Shown here: one piece after another, positions 19,715 to 29,278 of the stretch
Position numbering within the stretch: the first letter of the stretch is position 1
Layout of the letters: each line of letters opens with the position of its first letter
Assembly (NCBI RefSeq): GCF_000381125.1
Contig: NZ_KB905947.1
Location: forward strand, 1 to 64,000
DNA from: Caldimonas manganoxidans ATCC BAA-369
Lineage (GTDB): Bacteria > Pseudomonadota > Gammaproteobacteria > Burkholderiales > Burkholderiaceae_C
DNA: 64,000 nucleotides
Reading direction: 5' to 3'
Translations under genes and position numbers: made by a program
Notes under the pieces: generated by a model
The model's database searches: none
What the model saw: the letters and a program-made list of their open reading frames with translations, nothing else
Told to the model about the DNA's origin: nothing

Positions 19715-21091
19715 ATGCTGTCTCGTCATCAAGACCCGATCTTGGCGATCGCCACGGCTCCCGGACGCGGGGCGGTGGGCATCGTGCGCGTGTCCGGGCG
19801 CGATCTTTCGAGCTTCGTGCCGGCCTTGCTGGGCCGCTCGCTCGTGCCACGCCATGCGCACTATCTGCCCTTCACCGATGCGCAGGGTCAGCCCATCGAC
19901 CATGGCTTGGCGCTGTATTTCCCGGCGCCGCATTCCTACACCGGCGAGGACGTGTTGGAGCTGCAGGCCCATGGCGGCCCGGTGGTGTTGCAGTTGCTGG
20001 TGGCCCGTTGTCTGGATGTGGCAGCGCAGGTCTTGCCCCGCCTGCGCTTGGCCGAGCCCGGCGAGTTCACCGAGCGGGCCTTTTTGAATGACAAGCTCGA
20101 TCTGGCCCAAGCCGAGGCGGTGAGCGACTTGATCGAAGCCAGCACCGAGGCGGCCGCGCGTTCGGCCGGCCGCTCGCTGGCCGGTGCGTTCTCGCAGCAG
20201 GTCGAAGGTTTGCGCGAGCGCTTGGTGCGTTTGCGCTTGCTGGTGGAGGCCACGTTGGACTTTCCCGAGGAGGAGATCGACTTCCTCGAGAAAGCCGATG
20301 CGCGTGGCCAGCTCGAAGGCATTCGCAGCGCGCTTCAGACCTTGCTGGATCAGGCGCACCAAGGGGCTTTGCTGCGCGAAGGCATGCGGCTGGTGCTGGC
20401 CGGCCAACCCAATGTGGGCAAGAGCTCGCTGCTCAATGCCCTGGCTGGCGCGGAGCTGGCCATCGTCACGCCGATTCCGGGGACCACTCGCGACAAGGTC
20501 AGTCAGACGATCCAGATCGAGGGCGTGCCGGTGCATGTGGTCGATACCGCAGGCCTGCGCGAAGCCACCGACGAGGTCGAGCGCATCGGCATTGCGCGCA
20601 GTTGGAGCGAGATCGCCCAGGCCGACGTGGTGCTTTTTTTGCACGACCTCACGCGCCTGGGGCAAGCGGACTATGACGCCGGCGACATCGAGATCGGCCA
20701 GCGCTTGCCTCCGGGGGCAAGGGTGGTGCATGTCTACAACAAGCTCGATGCTCAGCGCTTGCCTGCTGGACTGCCGCAGCCCCATGTGGCGGTGTCGGCC
20801 AAGACCGGCGAGGGCCTGCAGGCACTGCGCCGCTTGCTGTTGGAGCAAGTGGGTTGGCAGGCGCAGCCCGAAGGGGTGTTCATCGCGCGCGAACGCCACC
20901 TGCGCGCCTTGCGCCGCACGGCCGAGCACCTGGAGCAGGCGCAGGCCCATGCGCTGGCTGCCGATGCCGCCTTGGATTTGCTGGCCGAGGAGCTGCGCTT
21001 GGCCCACGACGCGCTGGGCGACATCACCGGGCGCATGACGCCCGACGAGCTGCTGGGAGAAATCTTCCGTCAGTTCTGCATCGGCAAGTAG
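19715..21091 (+). CDS. mnmE: tRNA modification GTPase MnmE
   Basis: With MnmG (encoded at 54-56 kb here) it forms the cmnm5 group on U34 of several tRNAs; 458 residues. N-terminal folate-binding domain ([20 protein letters not shown]), helical domain, inserted G domain with [26 protein letters not shown] and NKLD, and the C-terminal CIGK whose Cys is conserved. ATG 19715 matches the family start; an in-frame ATG at 19706 is possible. Confidence 0.97.
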   Translation: MLSRHQDPILAIATAPGRGAVGIVRVSGRDLSSFVPALLGRSLVPRHAHYLPFTDAQGQPIDHGLALYFPAPHSYTGEDVLELQAHGGPVVLQLLVARCLDVAAQVLPRLRLAEPGEFTERAFLNDKLDLAQAEAVSDLIEASTEAAARSAGRSLAGAFSQQVEGLRERLVRLRLLVEATLDFPEEEIDFLEKADARGQLEGIRSALQTLLDQAHQGALLREGMRLVLAGQPNVGKSSLLNALAGAELAIVTPIPGTTRDKVSQTIQIEGVPVHVVDTAGLREATDEVERIGIARSWSEIAQADVVLFLHDLTRLGQADYDAGDIEIGQRLPPGARVVHVYNKLDAQRLPAGLPQPHVAVSAKTGEGLQALRRLLLEQVGWQAQPEGVFIARERHLRALRRTAEHLEQAQAHALAADAALDLLAEELRLAHDALGDITGRMTPDELLGEIFRQFCIGK

Positions 21092-21168
21092 CGAAGATTC
21101 CGGCGGCGTCCAAATTGTGTCAGGTCGCGCCGCTACGCCGCCGTCCACCCTGCCTGCGGGGGGCGGCA

Positions 21169-21197
21169 TTGTGAGCCCTGGGGCTGCGGCCCATAAT
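21169..21197 (+). promoter_or_regulatory. Promoter candidate for the cyclic-nucleotide-binding gene
   Basis: TTGTGA and CATAAT with 17-nt spacing, reading toward the gene at 21275. CATAAT matches five of six consensus positions, TTGTGA four. Confidence 0.4.
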
Positions 21198-21214
21198 GGG
21201 ATGCTTCAAGCCGC

Positions 21215-21255
21215 GATGCCGCGCGTGTGGGCGCGGCATCGTCGGCACAGCCGAC
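21215..21255 (+). promoter_or_regulatory. Two tandem hairpins in the 5' leader
   Basis: GATGCCGCGC / GCGCGGCATC (perfect 10-bp stem, 6-nt loop, 21215-21240) is followed at once by GTCGGC / GCCGAC (6 bp, 3-nt loop, 21241-21255), ending about 20 nt before the start codon. They lie downstream of the predicted promoter, so they should be in the transcript. Confidence 0.5.
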
Positions 21256-21274
21256 CCAGGAAGGACAAAAGAAG

Positions 21275-21742
21275 ATGGAAGCCCAGGAGCTGATCCAGGC
21301 AGTGCAATCGCTCAATGCCGAGGACGCCTTCCGGCCGCGTCTCGATGCTCATCAATGGCGCACGCTGACGCAATTTCTCTCGCGCCACGAGGTGCGCATG
21401 GGCGATCAAGTGATTCGGCAAGGCGATCGCGACCGCGCCATGTATTTCCTGGCCCAGGGCACGATGCAAGTGTTCGTGGCCAATGCGGCGCCAGGAGCCA
21501 ACAAGGTGGCCATCTTGCGTCCCGGCGCGGTGATGGGCGAGCCCTCGCTGTTTGCCGAGGGCCCGCGCATGGCCACGGTCGAGGCCATGACGCCAGGGGT
21601 GATCTATGCCTTGCGCTTGCCACGCCTGGAGGAACTGGCCGCGCGCATGCCGGTGGTGGCCTTGGAAGTCTTGCGCGCAGCCGGTGCGGTGATGGCCATT
21701 CGCATGCGCGCCAATCTGGCGCATCGCATTCCGATGACCTGA
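21275..21742 (+). CDS. Cyclic nucleotide-binding domain protein
   Basis: A 155-residue protein consisting of little more than one cNMP-binding (CRP-like) beta-barrel: EVRMGDQVIRQGDRDRAMYF, then RPGAVMGEPSLFAEGPRMA in the phosphate-binding cassette, where the Arg is present after the acidic residue. There is no helix-turn-helix, so it is not a CRP-type regulator; it is likely a stand-alone ligand-binding protein or regulator of another protein. ATG 21275 follows AAGGACAAAAGAAG. Convergent with apt (10-nt gap). Confidence 0.8.
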   Translation: MEAQELIQAVQSLNAEDAFRPRLDAHQWRTLTQFLSRHEVRMGDQVIRQGDRDRAMYFLAQGTMQVFVANAAPGANKVAILRPGAVMGEPSLFAEGPRMATVEAMTPGVIYALRLPRLEELAARMPVVALEVLRAAGAVMAIRMRANLAHRIPMT

Positions 21743-21752
21743 GCCACCGCGC

Positions 21753-22292
21753 TCAATGCCCCTCGAAGCTGACGAGGGTATACACCGGCAGGCCCGAGGC
21801 GCGCAGCTTGTCCCCACCACCCAATTCGGGCAGCTCGACGATGGCCGCGCCCTCGATCACGTTGGCGCCCAGGCGCTCGAGCAGACGTTTGCCCGCCATC
21901 ATGGTGCCGCCGGTGGCGATCAGGTCGTCGATCAGCACGACCCGATCTCCGGGTTTGACCGCGTCGGTGTGCAATTCCACCGTGGCCGAGCCGTATTCCA
22001 GCTCGTAAGTTTCTTCCACCGTCGTGAAGGGCAGCTTGCCTTTTTTACGGATCGGCACGAAGCCCACGTTGAGCTCGTAGGCCAGCACCGAGCCGATGAT
22101 GAAGCCGCGCGCATCCAGTCCGGCCACCACATCGACGGTGGTGTCGAAATAGCGGTGCACGAATTGATCGATCAGCACCCGAAAGACCTTGGGGTTTTGC
22201 AGCAGCGGGGTGATGTCGCGGAACTGCACCCCGGGGCTGGGCCAGTCGGGGACGGTGCGGATGTGGCGCTGGATGTATTGGGCGGTATCCAT
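21753..22292 (-). CDS. apt: Adenine phosphoribosyltransferase
   Basis: Salvages adenine to AMP with PRPP; 179 residues. [14 protein letters not shown] near the N-terminus, [18 protein letters not shown], the [12 protein letters not shown] loop and the PRPP motif [14 protein letters not shown] are all characteristic. ATG 22292 gives the standard [21 protein letters not shown] start; a longer upstream frame overlaps the next gene and lacks homology. It is the last of a minus-strand series (MBL hydrolase, phosphatase, apt). Confidence 0.95.
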   Translation of the reverse strand: MDTAQYIQRHIRTVPDWPSPGVQFRDITPLLQNPKVFRVLIDQFVHRYFDTTVDVVAGLDARGFIIGSVLAYELNVGFVPIRKKGKLPFTTVEETYELEYGSATVELHTDAVKPGDRVVLIDDLIATGGTMMAGKRLLERLGANVIEGAAIVELPELGGGDKLRASGLPVYTLVSFEGH

Positions 22293-22335
22293 GGGGAGTA
22301 CGGCAAGAAGTAGGCCAAAGGCCGAGCTGCTGCGC

Positions 22336-22911
22336 TCAGGCGTCCAGGCGCAGCCGGCCCAGCATTGTGCCGCCATCGGGGCCGCCACGGATCACCACGG
22401 CTTCGCCCATGTCCACCCAGGTGCCCGTCAATGCCGTGATGTTGACTTGGTGGCTGCCCCAGGCCTCGAAGCCTTCGGCAGGCAGCTGTGCCAAGGCTTC
22501 GTGCAGCGCGGCGGTTTGGGCGCGGCGCTGCGCGTCGTGTTCGGTGAAGAACGAATGCAACGCCGGCCAGACTTCATGACGGCCGAAGGCCAGCTCGGCC
22601 GTCTCGATGCAGCGGCACCAGCCGCTGCTGCGCACGAGACGGGGTTGCAAGCCATGCGCGGCCAGGGTCTGCCCGATGCGCCGGACTTGGGCGCGGCCTG
22701 CGGCCGACAGATTGCGTTGCGTAGCGCAGTCACCCAACCGAAAGTCGGGGGGATCGCCCACACCGGGCACGGTGCGGGCATGGCGCAGCATCAGCACCAC
22801 GCCGCCACCACGCAAGGCGCTCAGCAGTGCGGCGGCTTCGGCCCGCAAGTCTGCGGGGCCCATGCCGAAGCCCAGGCCCATCAGGCTGCCAAGCAGCAAG
22901 CGACGCTTCAT
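22336..22911 (-). CDS. Histidine phosphatase family protein, exported
   Basis: A 191-residue member of the histidine (phosphoglycerate-mutase-like) phosphatase superfamily. The motif LRHART carries the nucleophilic His, followed by [15 protein letters not shown] and [15 protein letters not shown] (second Arg). A short hydrophobic N-terminus with RR ([17 protein letters not shown]) suggests export to the periplasm. The substrate is unknown; such exported forms hydrolyse phosphate monoesters. It lies 27 nt downstream of the metallo-hydrolase gene and may be co-transcribed. Confidence 0.8.
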   Translation of the reverse strand: MKRRLLLGSLMGLGFGMGPADLRAEAAALLSALRGGGVVLMLRHARTVPGVGDPPDFRLGDCATQRNLSAAGRAQVRRIGQTLAAHGLQPRLVRSSGWCRCIETAELAFGRHEVWPALHSFFTEHDAQRRAQTAALHEALAQLPAEGFEAWGSHQVNITALTGTWVDMGEAVVIRGGPDGGTMLGRLRLDA

Positions 22912-22938
22912 GGGCGGCCGGTGCGCTTGGGCTGCGCA

Positions 22939-23913
22939 TCAGGTCCGCGCAGGCTTGAAGTCATAGCCCTGGGCCTGCCGTTGGAGCTGGCCAAAGGCCG
23001 GGAAGGGGAAGTGGTAGCCGCCCACGGTCACGCCTTCTTGGGCGGCCATCGACAGGATCTTGTGTCGCACGGCGCGTGCGGCCTGCGGGTCCATGTCGAA
23101 GGTGACGGCCCAGTCCGGTTGGCGCACGAACAGGGCGGGGAGGTTGGACAGATCGGCCAGGTTGAGGAAGCGCTGGCCACGCGACTCGACCTGGAACATC
23201 GACATGCCCGGGGTGTGGCCATGGGCGGCGATGGCGCGCAGGCCGGGCATCAGCACCGCATCCGGCGCGAAGCGACGCACTTGAGTGGCGATGGGGCCGA
23301 AGACGCGGCGCACGTTCTGAAAGGCGCCGCGCATGGCGTCTGGGGCGGCGTTCATGCGGGCGTCATCCATCCAGAAGGCCCATTCGGCCTCGGGCACCCA
23401 TACCTCGGCCTTGGGGAAAGGTGTGCTGCCGTCGCGGTTGCGCAGGCCGTTGATGTGGTCGCCATGGAAGTGCGTGATGAGCACCGTGTCGATTTGATCC
23501 GGCGGGAGGCCGGCGGCCTGCAGGTGGGCCAGCAGTCGGCCGGTGGTGGGGGCGCCGAACTGGCCGTTGCCGGTGTCCATCAGGATGCGGCGCTCGCCCA
23601 GGATCGCCACGAAGGCCGTGAAGCCGATGTCCACATGGGTGGTGGGCAGGCCGGCGTCGCGCAAGGCGGCCTGGACCTGCGCCAAGGGCACCTCGCGCAC
23701 GAAGCCCTCGGCCAAGGGACGCCGGGCCACGCCATCGTTGATGGCCAGGATCTCGACCTCTCCAAGACGGAGGCGGGCAAAGCCGGGATTGGGCAGCTCG
23801 GGCAGGCCCAAGTCGGGCGCGTTCTGGGCCCAGACCGGTGCCCAACCCAGGCCCCCAAGGGCCCCGAGGGTGACGACGGCCGATCCGGCGAGAAACTGGC
23901 GACGCTGCAGCAT
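22939..23913 (-). CDS. Tat-exported MBL-fold metallo-hydrolase
   Basis: A 324-residue metallo-beta-lactamase-fold protein. N-terminal LQRRQFLAGSAVVTLGAL is a twin-arginine-type signal ending near PVWAQ. The zinc motif THFHGDHINGL, a later AAHGHTPGMSMF and NLADLSNLPA supply metal ligands, and YHFPFPAFG is seen near the end. It resembles quorum-quenching-lactonase-like or alkylsulfatase-like hydrolases exported in proteobacteria; the substrate cannot be read. ATG 23913 starts the signal; the in-frame ATG at 23937 would lengthen it by eight residues. Confidence 0.82.
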   Translation of the reverse strand: MLQRRQFLAGSAVVTLGALGGLGWAPVWAQNAPDLGLPELPNPGFARLRLGEVEILAINDGVARRPLAEGFVREVPLAQVQAALRDAGLPTTHVDIGFTAFVAILGERRILMDTGNGQFGAPTTGRLLAHLQAAGLPPDQIDTVLITHFHGDHINGLRNRDGSTPFPKAEVWVPEAEWAFWMDDARMNAAPDAMRGAFQNVRRVFGPIATQVRRFAPDAVLMPGLRAIAAHGHTPGMSMFQVESRGQRFLNLADLSNLPALFVRQPDWAVTFDMDPQAARAVRHKILSMAAQEGVTVGGYHFPFPAFGQLQRQAQGYDFKPART

Positions 23914-24114
23914 GGGAACTCTCCTGTACACAGACACTCACGGGGCTGATCCGCAGGCCGGATGGCGTCGGCCTGATGGCCACCGACGGGCATGGCGCAC
24001 GGCGATGATGGTCGTGCCATCCGGGCGCTGCCGCCAGCGGCGCGGATAAATCCACGAGCGGCTGCGGGCTTTGCGCGCCCTGCGCGCACACCGGCCCACG
24101 GGTCAGACCGCGCA

Positions 24115-26112
24115 TCAGACTGCGAGCAAGCGCTCCTCGGCCCGGGCGAGGGCTTCGGGCAGGCCCGACAGCACCAGGGTGTCTTCGCTGTGCAACACCA
24201 GCTGTGCCTCTGGCCGCACCACCGCCCCCTGCAGGCGGCGCACCGACACCACCTGCACGTCCAGGGCTTCGAGTCCCAGGCGGTGCAGGGGCTGGCCGCT
24301 CCAGGGCGAGCCGGCGGGCAGGGTGACCGACTGCAGACGCTGGGTATGCAAATCATCGGCACCGCTGTCGTCGGCGCCATGGAAGTAGCCGCGCAGCAGG
24401 CTGTAACGGGCTTCGCGCTGCTCTTGCACGCGACGCAGCACCCGCCGCATCGGCACCCCGACCAAGGCCATCGCATGTGAAGCCAGCATCAAGGAGCCTT
24501 CGATCGCTTCGGGCACCACCTCGGCAGCACCGGCGGCGCGCAGGCGCTCGAGGTCCGCATCGTCGATGGTGCGCACGATCACCGGCACCTTGGGGGCGTG
24601 CTGGCGCACCAGCTGCAGGATCTTCAGCGCCGAGGGCGTGTCGTGGTACGTCACCACCACGGCGCTGGCGCGCGACAGGCCGGCGGCCACCAGGCTTTGC
24701 AAGCGGGCTGCGTCGCCGAAGACCACGCTTTGACCGGCCGCTGCGGCTTGGCGCACGCGGTCGGGGTCCAGGTCCAGTGCCATGTACGCAATGCCCTCGG
24801 CTTCCAGCAGCCGGGCCAGGTTCTGGCCGCTGCGCCCATAGCCGCAAATGATCACGTGGGCTTCGGAGCGGATGGACTTTTTGGCAATGCTGGTGAGTTG
24901 CACCGATTGCAGCATCCAATCGTTGGCCGACAAACGCATGACGATGCGGTCGGCATGCTGGATGATGAAGGGGGTTGCCAACATCGACAGCACCATCGCG
25001 GCCAAGACCGCGCTGCGCAGATCCAGCGACACCAGTCCGCGCTCGGTGGCCAGGTTGAGCAGCACCAGACCGAACTCGCCAGCCTGGGCAAGGTACAGCC
25101 CGGTGCGCAGCGCCACCCCGGGGGGCGCGCCGAACAGCTTGGCCAATGCGGCCACGAAAGCGAACTTGAACAGCAGCGGCACGGTCAGCAGCAGCAACAC
25201 CAGCGGCCATTGCTCCCAGACCACCCGCCAGTCCAGCAACATGCCGATGGTGATGAAGAACAGGCCCAGCAGCACGTCATGGAAAGGCCGGATGTCGGCC
25301 TCGACCTGGTGCTTGTACTCGGTCTCGGCAATCAGCATGCCGGCCACGAAAGCGCCCAGGGCCAGCGACAAGCCGGCATGTTCGGTCAGCCAAGCCAACC
25401 CGAGCGTGATCCACAGCACGTTGAGGATGAAGAGCTCCTCGCTCTTGCGCCGCGCCACCAGAGTCAGCCACCAGCGCATCACACGCTGGCCGCCGGCCAA
25501 CAGCACGATGAGCAGCGCCGCGGCCTTCAGCAAAGCCAGGCCCAGGTCGCGCGCCAGTGCGTCGGCCGCCGCCCCCAGTGAAGGAATGAGCACCAGGAAA
25601 GGCACCACCGCCAGATCCTGGAACAGCAACACGCCGATCACACGCCGGCCATGCTCGCTGTCGAGCTCCAAGCGCTCGGCCATGAGCTTGACCACGATGG
25701 CGGTGGACGACATGGCCAGCGCTGCGCCCAAGGCCAGCGCCGTGGGCCAGGCCAGAGGCCAGGGTCGACCCAGCAGCCCCAGCCCGAAGGCCAGCACGGC
25801 ATTGCCGGCCACGGCCAGCACCACCGTGCCCAGCACCTGGCTGAGGCCCAGTCCGAAAACCAGGCGGCGCATGCTCTTGAGCTTGGGCAGGTTGAACTCC
25901 AGCCCGATCACGAACATCAAGAACACCACGCCGAACTCGGCCAGGTAGCGGATGCCGGCCGTATCCTTGGCCAAGGCCATCGCGTTGGGGCCGATCAGCA
26001 CCCCGACGGCCAGGTAGCCGAGCATGGGCGGCAGCTTCAGGCTGCGGCACACCCCCACGCCGAGCACGGCGGCCAACAAATACAGCAAGACGAGATCGAG
26101 AGTGGAGGCCAT
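24115..26112 (-). CDS. Kef-type K+/H+ antiporter (CPA2) with RCK domain
   Basis: A 665-residue monovalent cation:proton antiporter. Residues 1-390 hold about 12 membrane spans (PPMLGYLAVGVLIGPNA, FLMFVIGLEFNLPKLK, GAALAMSSTAIVVKLM, VIGVLLFQDLAVVPFLVL). A cytoplasmic TrkA-N/RCK domain follows with VIICGYGRSGQNLARLL, then a TrkA-C domain at the end. This is the KefB/KefC/YbaL arrangement. ATG 26112 is chosen at the first membrane span; the upstream open frame overlaps the divergent kdsD gene and is a shadow. No KefF/KefG partner is adjacent. Confidence 0.9.
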   Translation of the reverse strand: MASTLDLVLLYLLAAVLGVGVCRSLKLPPMLGYLAVGVLIGPNAMALAKDTAGIRYLAEFGVVFLMFVIGLEFNLPKLKSMRRLVFGLGLSQVLGTVVLAVAGNAVLAFGLGLLGRPWPLAWPTALALGAALAMSSTAIVVKLMAERLELDSEHGRRVIGVLLFQDLAVVPFLVLIPSLGAAADALARDLGLALLKAAALLIVLLAGGQRVMRWWLTLVARRKSEELFILNVLWITLGLAWLTEHAGLSLALGAFVAGMLIAETEYKHQVEADIRPFHDVLLGLFFITIGMLLDWRVVWEQWPLVLLLLTVPLLFKFAFVAALAKLFGAPPGVALRTGLYLAQAGEFGLVLLNLATERGLVSLDLRSAVLAAMVLSMLATPFIIQHADRIVMRLSANDWMLQSVQLTSIAKKSIRSEAHVIICGYGRSGQNLARLLEAEGIAYMALDLDPDRVRQAAAAGQSVVFGDAARLQSLVAAGLSRASAVVVTYHDTPSALKILQLVRQHAPKVPVIVRTIDDADLERLRAAGAAEVVPEAIEGSLMLASHAMALVGVPMRRVLRRVQEQREARYSLLRGYFHGADDSGADDLHTQRLQSVTLPAGSPWSGQPLHRLGLEALDVQVVSVRRLQGAVVRPEAQLVLHSEDTLVLSGLPEALARAEERLLAV

Positions 26113-26202
26113 GGTGAGTGTGCACAAGGGTCGGCGCGAGACAGGCCCAGCGCCTAGAATCTGCCCATCGTAAACGAGCCATGCCCTCGACGGCCCGTCC
26201 CC

Positions 26203-27198
26203 ATGCCTAGCCCGTCTGCTCCCGGATACAACGCTGATCGAGCCATTGCGTTGGCGCGCCAAACCCTTCAGATCGAAGCGCAGGCCCTGCTGGCCCTGCG
26301 CGACCGCCAAGGCCCAGCCTTCGCGCAGGCCGTGCAGACCATTCTCGGCTGCAGCGGCCGTGTGGTCGTCATGGGCATGGGCAAGAGCGGCCATGTGGGC
26401 CGCAAGATCGCCGCCACGCTGGCCTCCACGGGCACGCCGGCCATGTTCGTGCACCCAGCGGAGGCCAGCCATGGCGACCTGGGCATGGTCACCTCCGCCG
26501 ACGTGGTGATCGCGATTTCCAATTCTGGCGAAAGCGATGAGCTCACCGCCATCTTGCCCTTGCTCAAGCGCTTGGGTGTGCGACTGATCGGCATGACCGG
26601 GCGGCTGGCCTCCACACTGGCCCGGCACAGCGACGTGGTGCTGGACACCTCGGTCGCGCAAGAAGCGTGTCCGCTCAATCTCGCGCCCACGGCCAGCACC
26701 ACCGCGCAGATCGCCATGGGCGACGCCTTGGCGGTGGCCTTGTTGGATGCGCGGGGCTTTCGTGAGGAGGACTTCGCGCGCTCGCACCCGGGCGGCGCCT
26801 TGGGCCGCAAGCTGCTCACGCATGTGCGAGATGTGATGCGCCAAGGCTCAGCCGTGCCGCGCGTGCGGCCCGACACCGGCTTTTCGGCCATGATGCGCGA
26901 GATGTCGGCCAAGGGCTTGGGGGCCACGGCCATCGTCGACGATGACGACCGGGTGCTGGGCATCTTCACCGACGGCGACTTGCGCCGCCAGATCGAGCAA
27001 GGCCGCGACCTGCGCGGCCTGACCGCCGGCGAGCTGATGACCCGTCAGCCCCGCACGGTGCGTGCCGATGCCTTGGCGGTGGAGGCGGCCGACCTGATGG
27101 AGCGGGCCCGCATCACCTCGGTTTTGGTGGTCGATGAAGACGGCCGCCTGGTGGGTGCGCTCAACAGCAACGACCTGATGCGTGCCAAGGTGATCTGA
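26203..27198 (+). CDS. kdsD: D-arabinose-5-phosphate isomerase
   Basis: Converts ribulose-5-P to arabinose-5-P, the first step toward KDO of lipopolysaccharide; 331 residues. N-terminal SIS domain (VVMGMGKSGHVGRKIAATLASTG shortened here to GMGKSGHVGRKIA; SHGDLGMVT; ISNSGESDEL), then two CBS domains (from about residue 210; GIFTDGDLRRQIEQG and NSNDLMRAKVI). It overlaps kdsC by 1 nt. Confidence 0.95.
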   Translation: MPSPSAPGYNADRAIALARQTLQIEAQALLALRDRQGPAFAQAVQTILGCSGRVVVMGMGKSGHVGRKIAATLASTGTPAMFVHPAEASHGDLGMVTSADVVIAISNSGESDELTAILPLLKRLGVRLIGMTGRLASTLARHSDVVLDTSVAQEACPLNLAPTASTTAQIAMGDALAVALLDARGFREEDFARSHPGGALGRKLLTHVRDVMRQGSAVPRVRPDTGFSAMMREMSAKGLGATAIVDDDDRVLGIFTDGDLRRQIEQGRDLRGLTAGELMTRQPRTVRADALAVEAADLMERARITSVLVVDEDGRLVGALNSNDLMRAKVI

Positions 27199-27788
27199 TG
27201 CGGCGCGAGCTACGACCGGCTTTGTCGGCACCGCCTGAGCTGCTGCTGCAAGCCCAAGGCCTGCGCGCGGCCATCTTCGACGTGGACGGCGTGCTCACCG
27301 ACGGACGGCTGTACATCGGCGAGGACGGGGAAGCCTTCAAGGCCTTCCACGTGCTCGATGGCCATGGCATCAAGCTGCTGGCGCGCGTTGGCATCGAGCC
27401 GGTGGTCATCACCGGCCGCGATTCTCCGGCGGTGCGTCGCCGGCTGGGCGACTTGGGCATCGTCGAAGCCCGCTTCGGCGTGGCCGACAAGCTCGCGGTG
27501 GCGCAGGCGCTGCTGGACGAACGTGGCTGGGGCTGGCATGAGGTGGCCGTCATGGGCGACGACTGGCCCGACCTGCCGCTGATGGTGCGCGCTGGCTGGG
27601 CCTGCGCGCCGGCCAATGCACATGCCGAGGCCAAGGCCGTGGCGGACCATGTGTGTGCCTTGCGCGGCGGCGAAGGCGCCGCCCGTGAGTTCTGTGACCT
27701 GTTGCTGATGGCCAGTGGACACTACGCCCGGCTCTTGGAGGGCCATTTGCACACCCTGGACGACGGCCGAGCGGCCGCCGGCGCGTGA
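27198..27788 (+). CDS. kdsC: KDO-8-phosphate phosphatase
   Basis: HAD-family phosphatase that releases KDO from KDO-8-P; 196 residues. Nucleophile motif FDVDGVLTDGRLYIGEDGE, middle VVITGRDSPAVRRRLGDLG, and GDDWPDLPLM with metal-binding Asp residues are all as in KdsC. The N-terminal ~24 residues before the motif include a basic start (MRRELRPAL). ATG 27198 shares its A with the kdsD stop, and the next gene starts directly at the stop. Confidence 0.95.
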   Translation: MRRELRPALSAPPELLLQAQGLRAAIFDVDGVLTDGRLYIGEDGEAFKAFHVLDGHGIKLLARVGIEPVVITGRDSPAVRRRLGDLGIVEARFGVADKLAVAQALLDERGWGWHEVAVMGDDWPDLPLMVRAGWACAPANAHAEAKAVADHVCALRGGEGAAREFCDLLLMASGHYARLLEGHLHTLDDGRAAAGA

Positions 27789-28499
27789 ATGAGCCGCGCC
27801 GGTTCGACCGAGCCGCATGCCACCGGCTTGGGCCGCCTCAAAGTCCCGGCCTCGGGAGGGGTGCCGCCGCGGTCGCGCTGGATCCAGGCGGTGGACCAAA
27901 TCATGACCTCGCTGCCGCTGGTGCTGATGGCCGTACTGGCCGGCCTGACGTACTGGTTGGTGCGCAGCACCCCCGTGCCCGAGACCCCGAGCCCGGACGC
28001 CCCGCCGCGCCGTGATCCCGACTACGTGATGGAACGATTTTCCGTGCAGCTATACCGCGGGGTCGGTCTGCCGGAGCTGCGCCTGGAAGGCCGCACCTTG
28101 CGTCACTACCCCGACACCGACCGGCTCGAAATCGACGAGGTGCGCTTGCGCCACACCGATGCGCAGGGCCGTGTCACGGTGGCCACGGCAAGCCAGGCCC
28201 AGGCCGAAGGAGACGGCAGCCAAGTGCGCCTGCTCGGCGGGGCTCGGGTGCTGCGCCAGCCTGGGGCCGACCCGGCAGGCCCACCTTGGGACCAAGCCAC
28301 CGAGCTGCGCGGCGAGGAACTGCTGTTCTTCGTCGAGGCGCAACGAGTGGTCTCCGATCGTCCCGTCACCTTGGTGCAAGGAGGCATGCAGTTGTCTGGA
28401 CAAAGCTTGATCTACGACCATCCCCGGCGCGTGCTCGAGCTGCGCGGCGGGGTGCAAGGCGTGTTGCCGCCCACACGGCGTGCGGGGGCGGCTTCATGA
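27789..28499 (+). CDS. lptC: LPS export protein LptC
   Basis: Bitopic inner-membrane component of the LPS transport bridge; 236 residues. One membrane span (LPLVLMAVLAGLTYWLV, about residues 41-57), then a periplasmic LptC/OstA-type beta domain with YVMERFSVQLYRG, HYPDTDRLEIDEVRL and SGQSLIYDHPRRVLELRGGV. The 40-residue cytoplasmic N-terminus is longer than in E. coli. It directly follows kdsC, but the usual lptA-lptB genes do not follow; an SDR gene overlaps its end instead. Confidence 0.88.
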   Translation: MSRAGSTEPHATGLGRLKVPASGGVPPRSRWIQAVDQIMTSLPLVLMAVLAGLTYWLVRSTPVPETPSPDAPPRRDPDYVMERFSVQLYRGVGLPELRLEGRTLRHYPDTDRLEIDEVRLRHTDAQGRVTVATASQAQAEGDGSQVRLLGGARVLRQPGADPAGPPWDQATELRGEELLFFVEAQRVVSDRPVTLVQGGMQLSGQSLIYDHPRRVLELRGGVQGVLPPTRRAGAAS

Positions 28500-29272
28500 G
28501 CCGGCCGCTGGCCTACATCACGGGCGCATCCAGCGGCATTGGCCAGGCACTGGCGCTGCGCTACCACCGAGCGGGCTGGCGCCTGGCTTTGGTGGCGCGC
28601 CGTGCGGCCGACACCGAGGCCTGGGCGCGCTCGCAGGGCTGGACGGCCGAAGACTGCGTGGTCCATGCCGCCGACGTGCGGGACGTGCAGGCCATCGTCG
28701 CGGCAGGCCGGCAGTGCCTCGAGCGCCAGGGCTTGCCGGAGGTGGTGATCGCCAATGCGGGCATCAGCGTGGGCATGGACACGGCCATCTTCCACGATCT
28801 GGAGGTGATGCGAGCCACCCTCGAGACCAATGTGCTGGGGCTGGCGGCCACCTTTCATCCCTTCATCGAGGGCCTGCGCCAGCGCCGCAGCGGCCGCCTG
28901 GTGGGCATCGCCAGTGTGGCGGCCATCCGGGGCCTGCCCGGCCACGGCGCCTACTGCGCCAGCAAGGCGGCGGTGGTGAACTATTGCGAAAGCCTGCGCG
29001 GCGAGATGCGGCCCTATGGCGTGCCGGTGGTAACGCTGCTGCCGGGCTACATCGACACGCCGCTGACGCGCGAGAACCGCTACGCCATGCCGTTCTTGAT
29101 GAGCGCCGAGGACTTTGCCGATCGCGCCTACGCGGCCATCGAGGCCGGGGTGAGCTACCGCGTCATTCCCTGGCAGATGGGCCTGGTGGCCAAGCTGCTG
29201 CGCGTCTTGCCCAACGCCCTGTTCGACCGGGCCTTGGCCGGGCGGCCGCGGAAGAAGCGACAAGGGGAGTGA
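28496..29272 (+). CDS. Short-chain dehydrogenase/reductase
   Basis: A 258-residue classical SDR. TGASSGIGQALALRY (cofactor), NAGISVGMDTA, catalytic Ser in VGIASVAAIRG, and YCASKAAVVNYCE (YxxxK), then LPGYIDTPLTREN. The C-terminal ~25 residues (LLRVLPNALFDRALAGRPRKK) are amphipathic and basic, suggesting loose membrane association as in some lipid-active SDRs. ATG 28496 overlaps the lptC stop (ATGA), so it is coupled to the LPS operon; the substrate is unknown. Confidence 0.85.
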   Translation: MSRPLAYITGASSGIGQALALRYHRAGWRLALVARRAADTEAWARSQGWTAEDCVVHAADVRDVQAIVAAGRQCLERQGLPEVVIANAGISVGMDTAIFHDLEVMRATLETNVLGLAATFHPFIEGLRQRRSGRLVGIASVAAIRGLPGHGAYCASKAAVVNYCESLRGEMRPYGVPVVTLLPGYIDTPLTRENRYAMPFLMSAEDFADRAYAAIEAGVSYRVIPWQMGLVAKLLRVLPNALFDRALAGRPRKKRQGE

Positions 29273-29278
29273 GGATCG

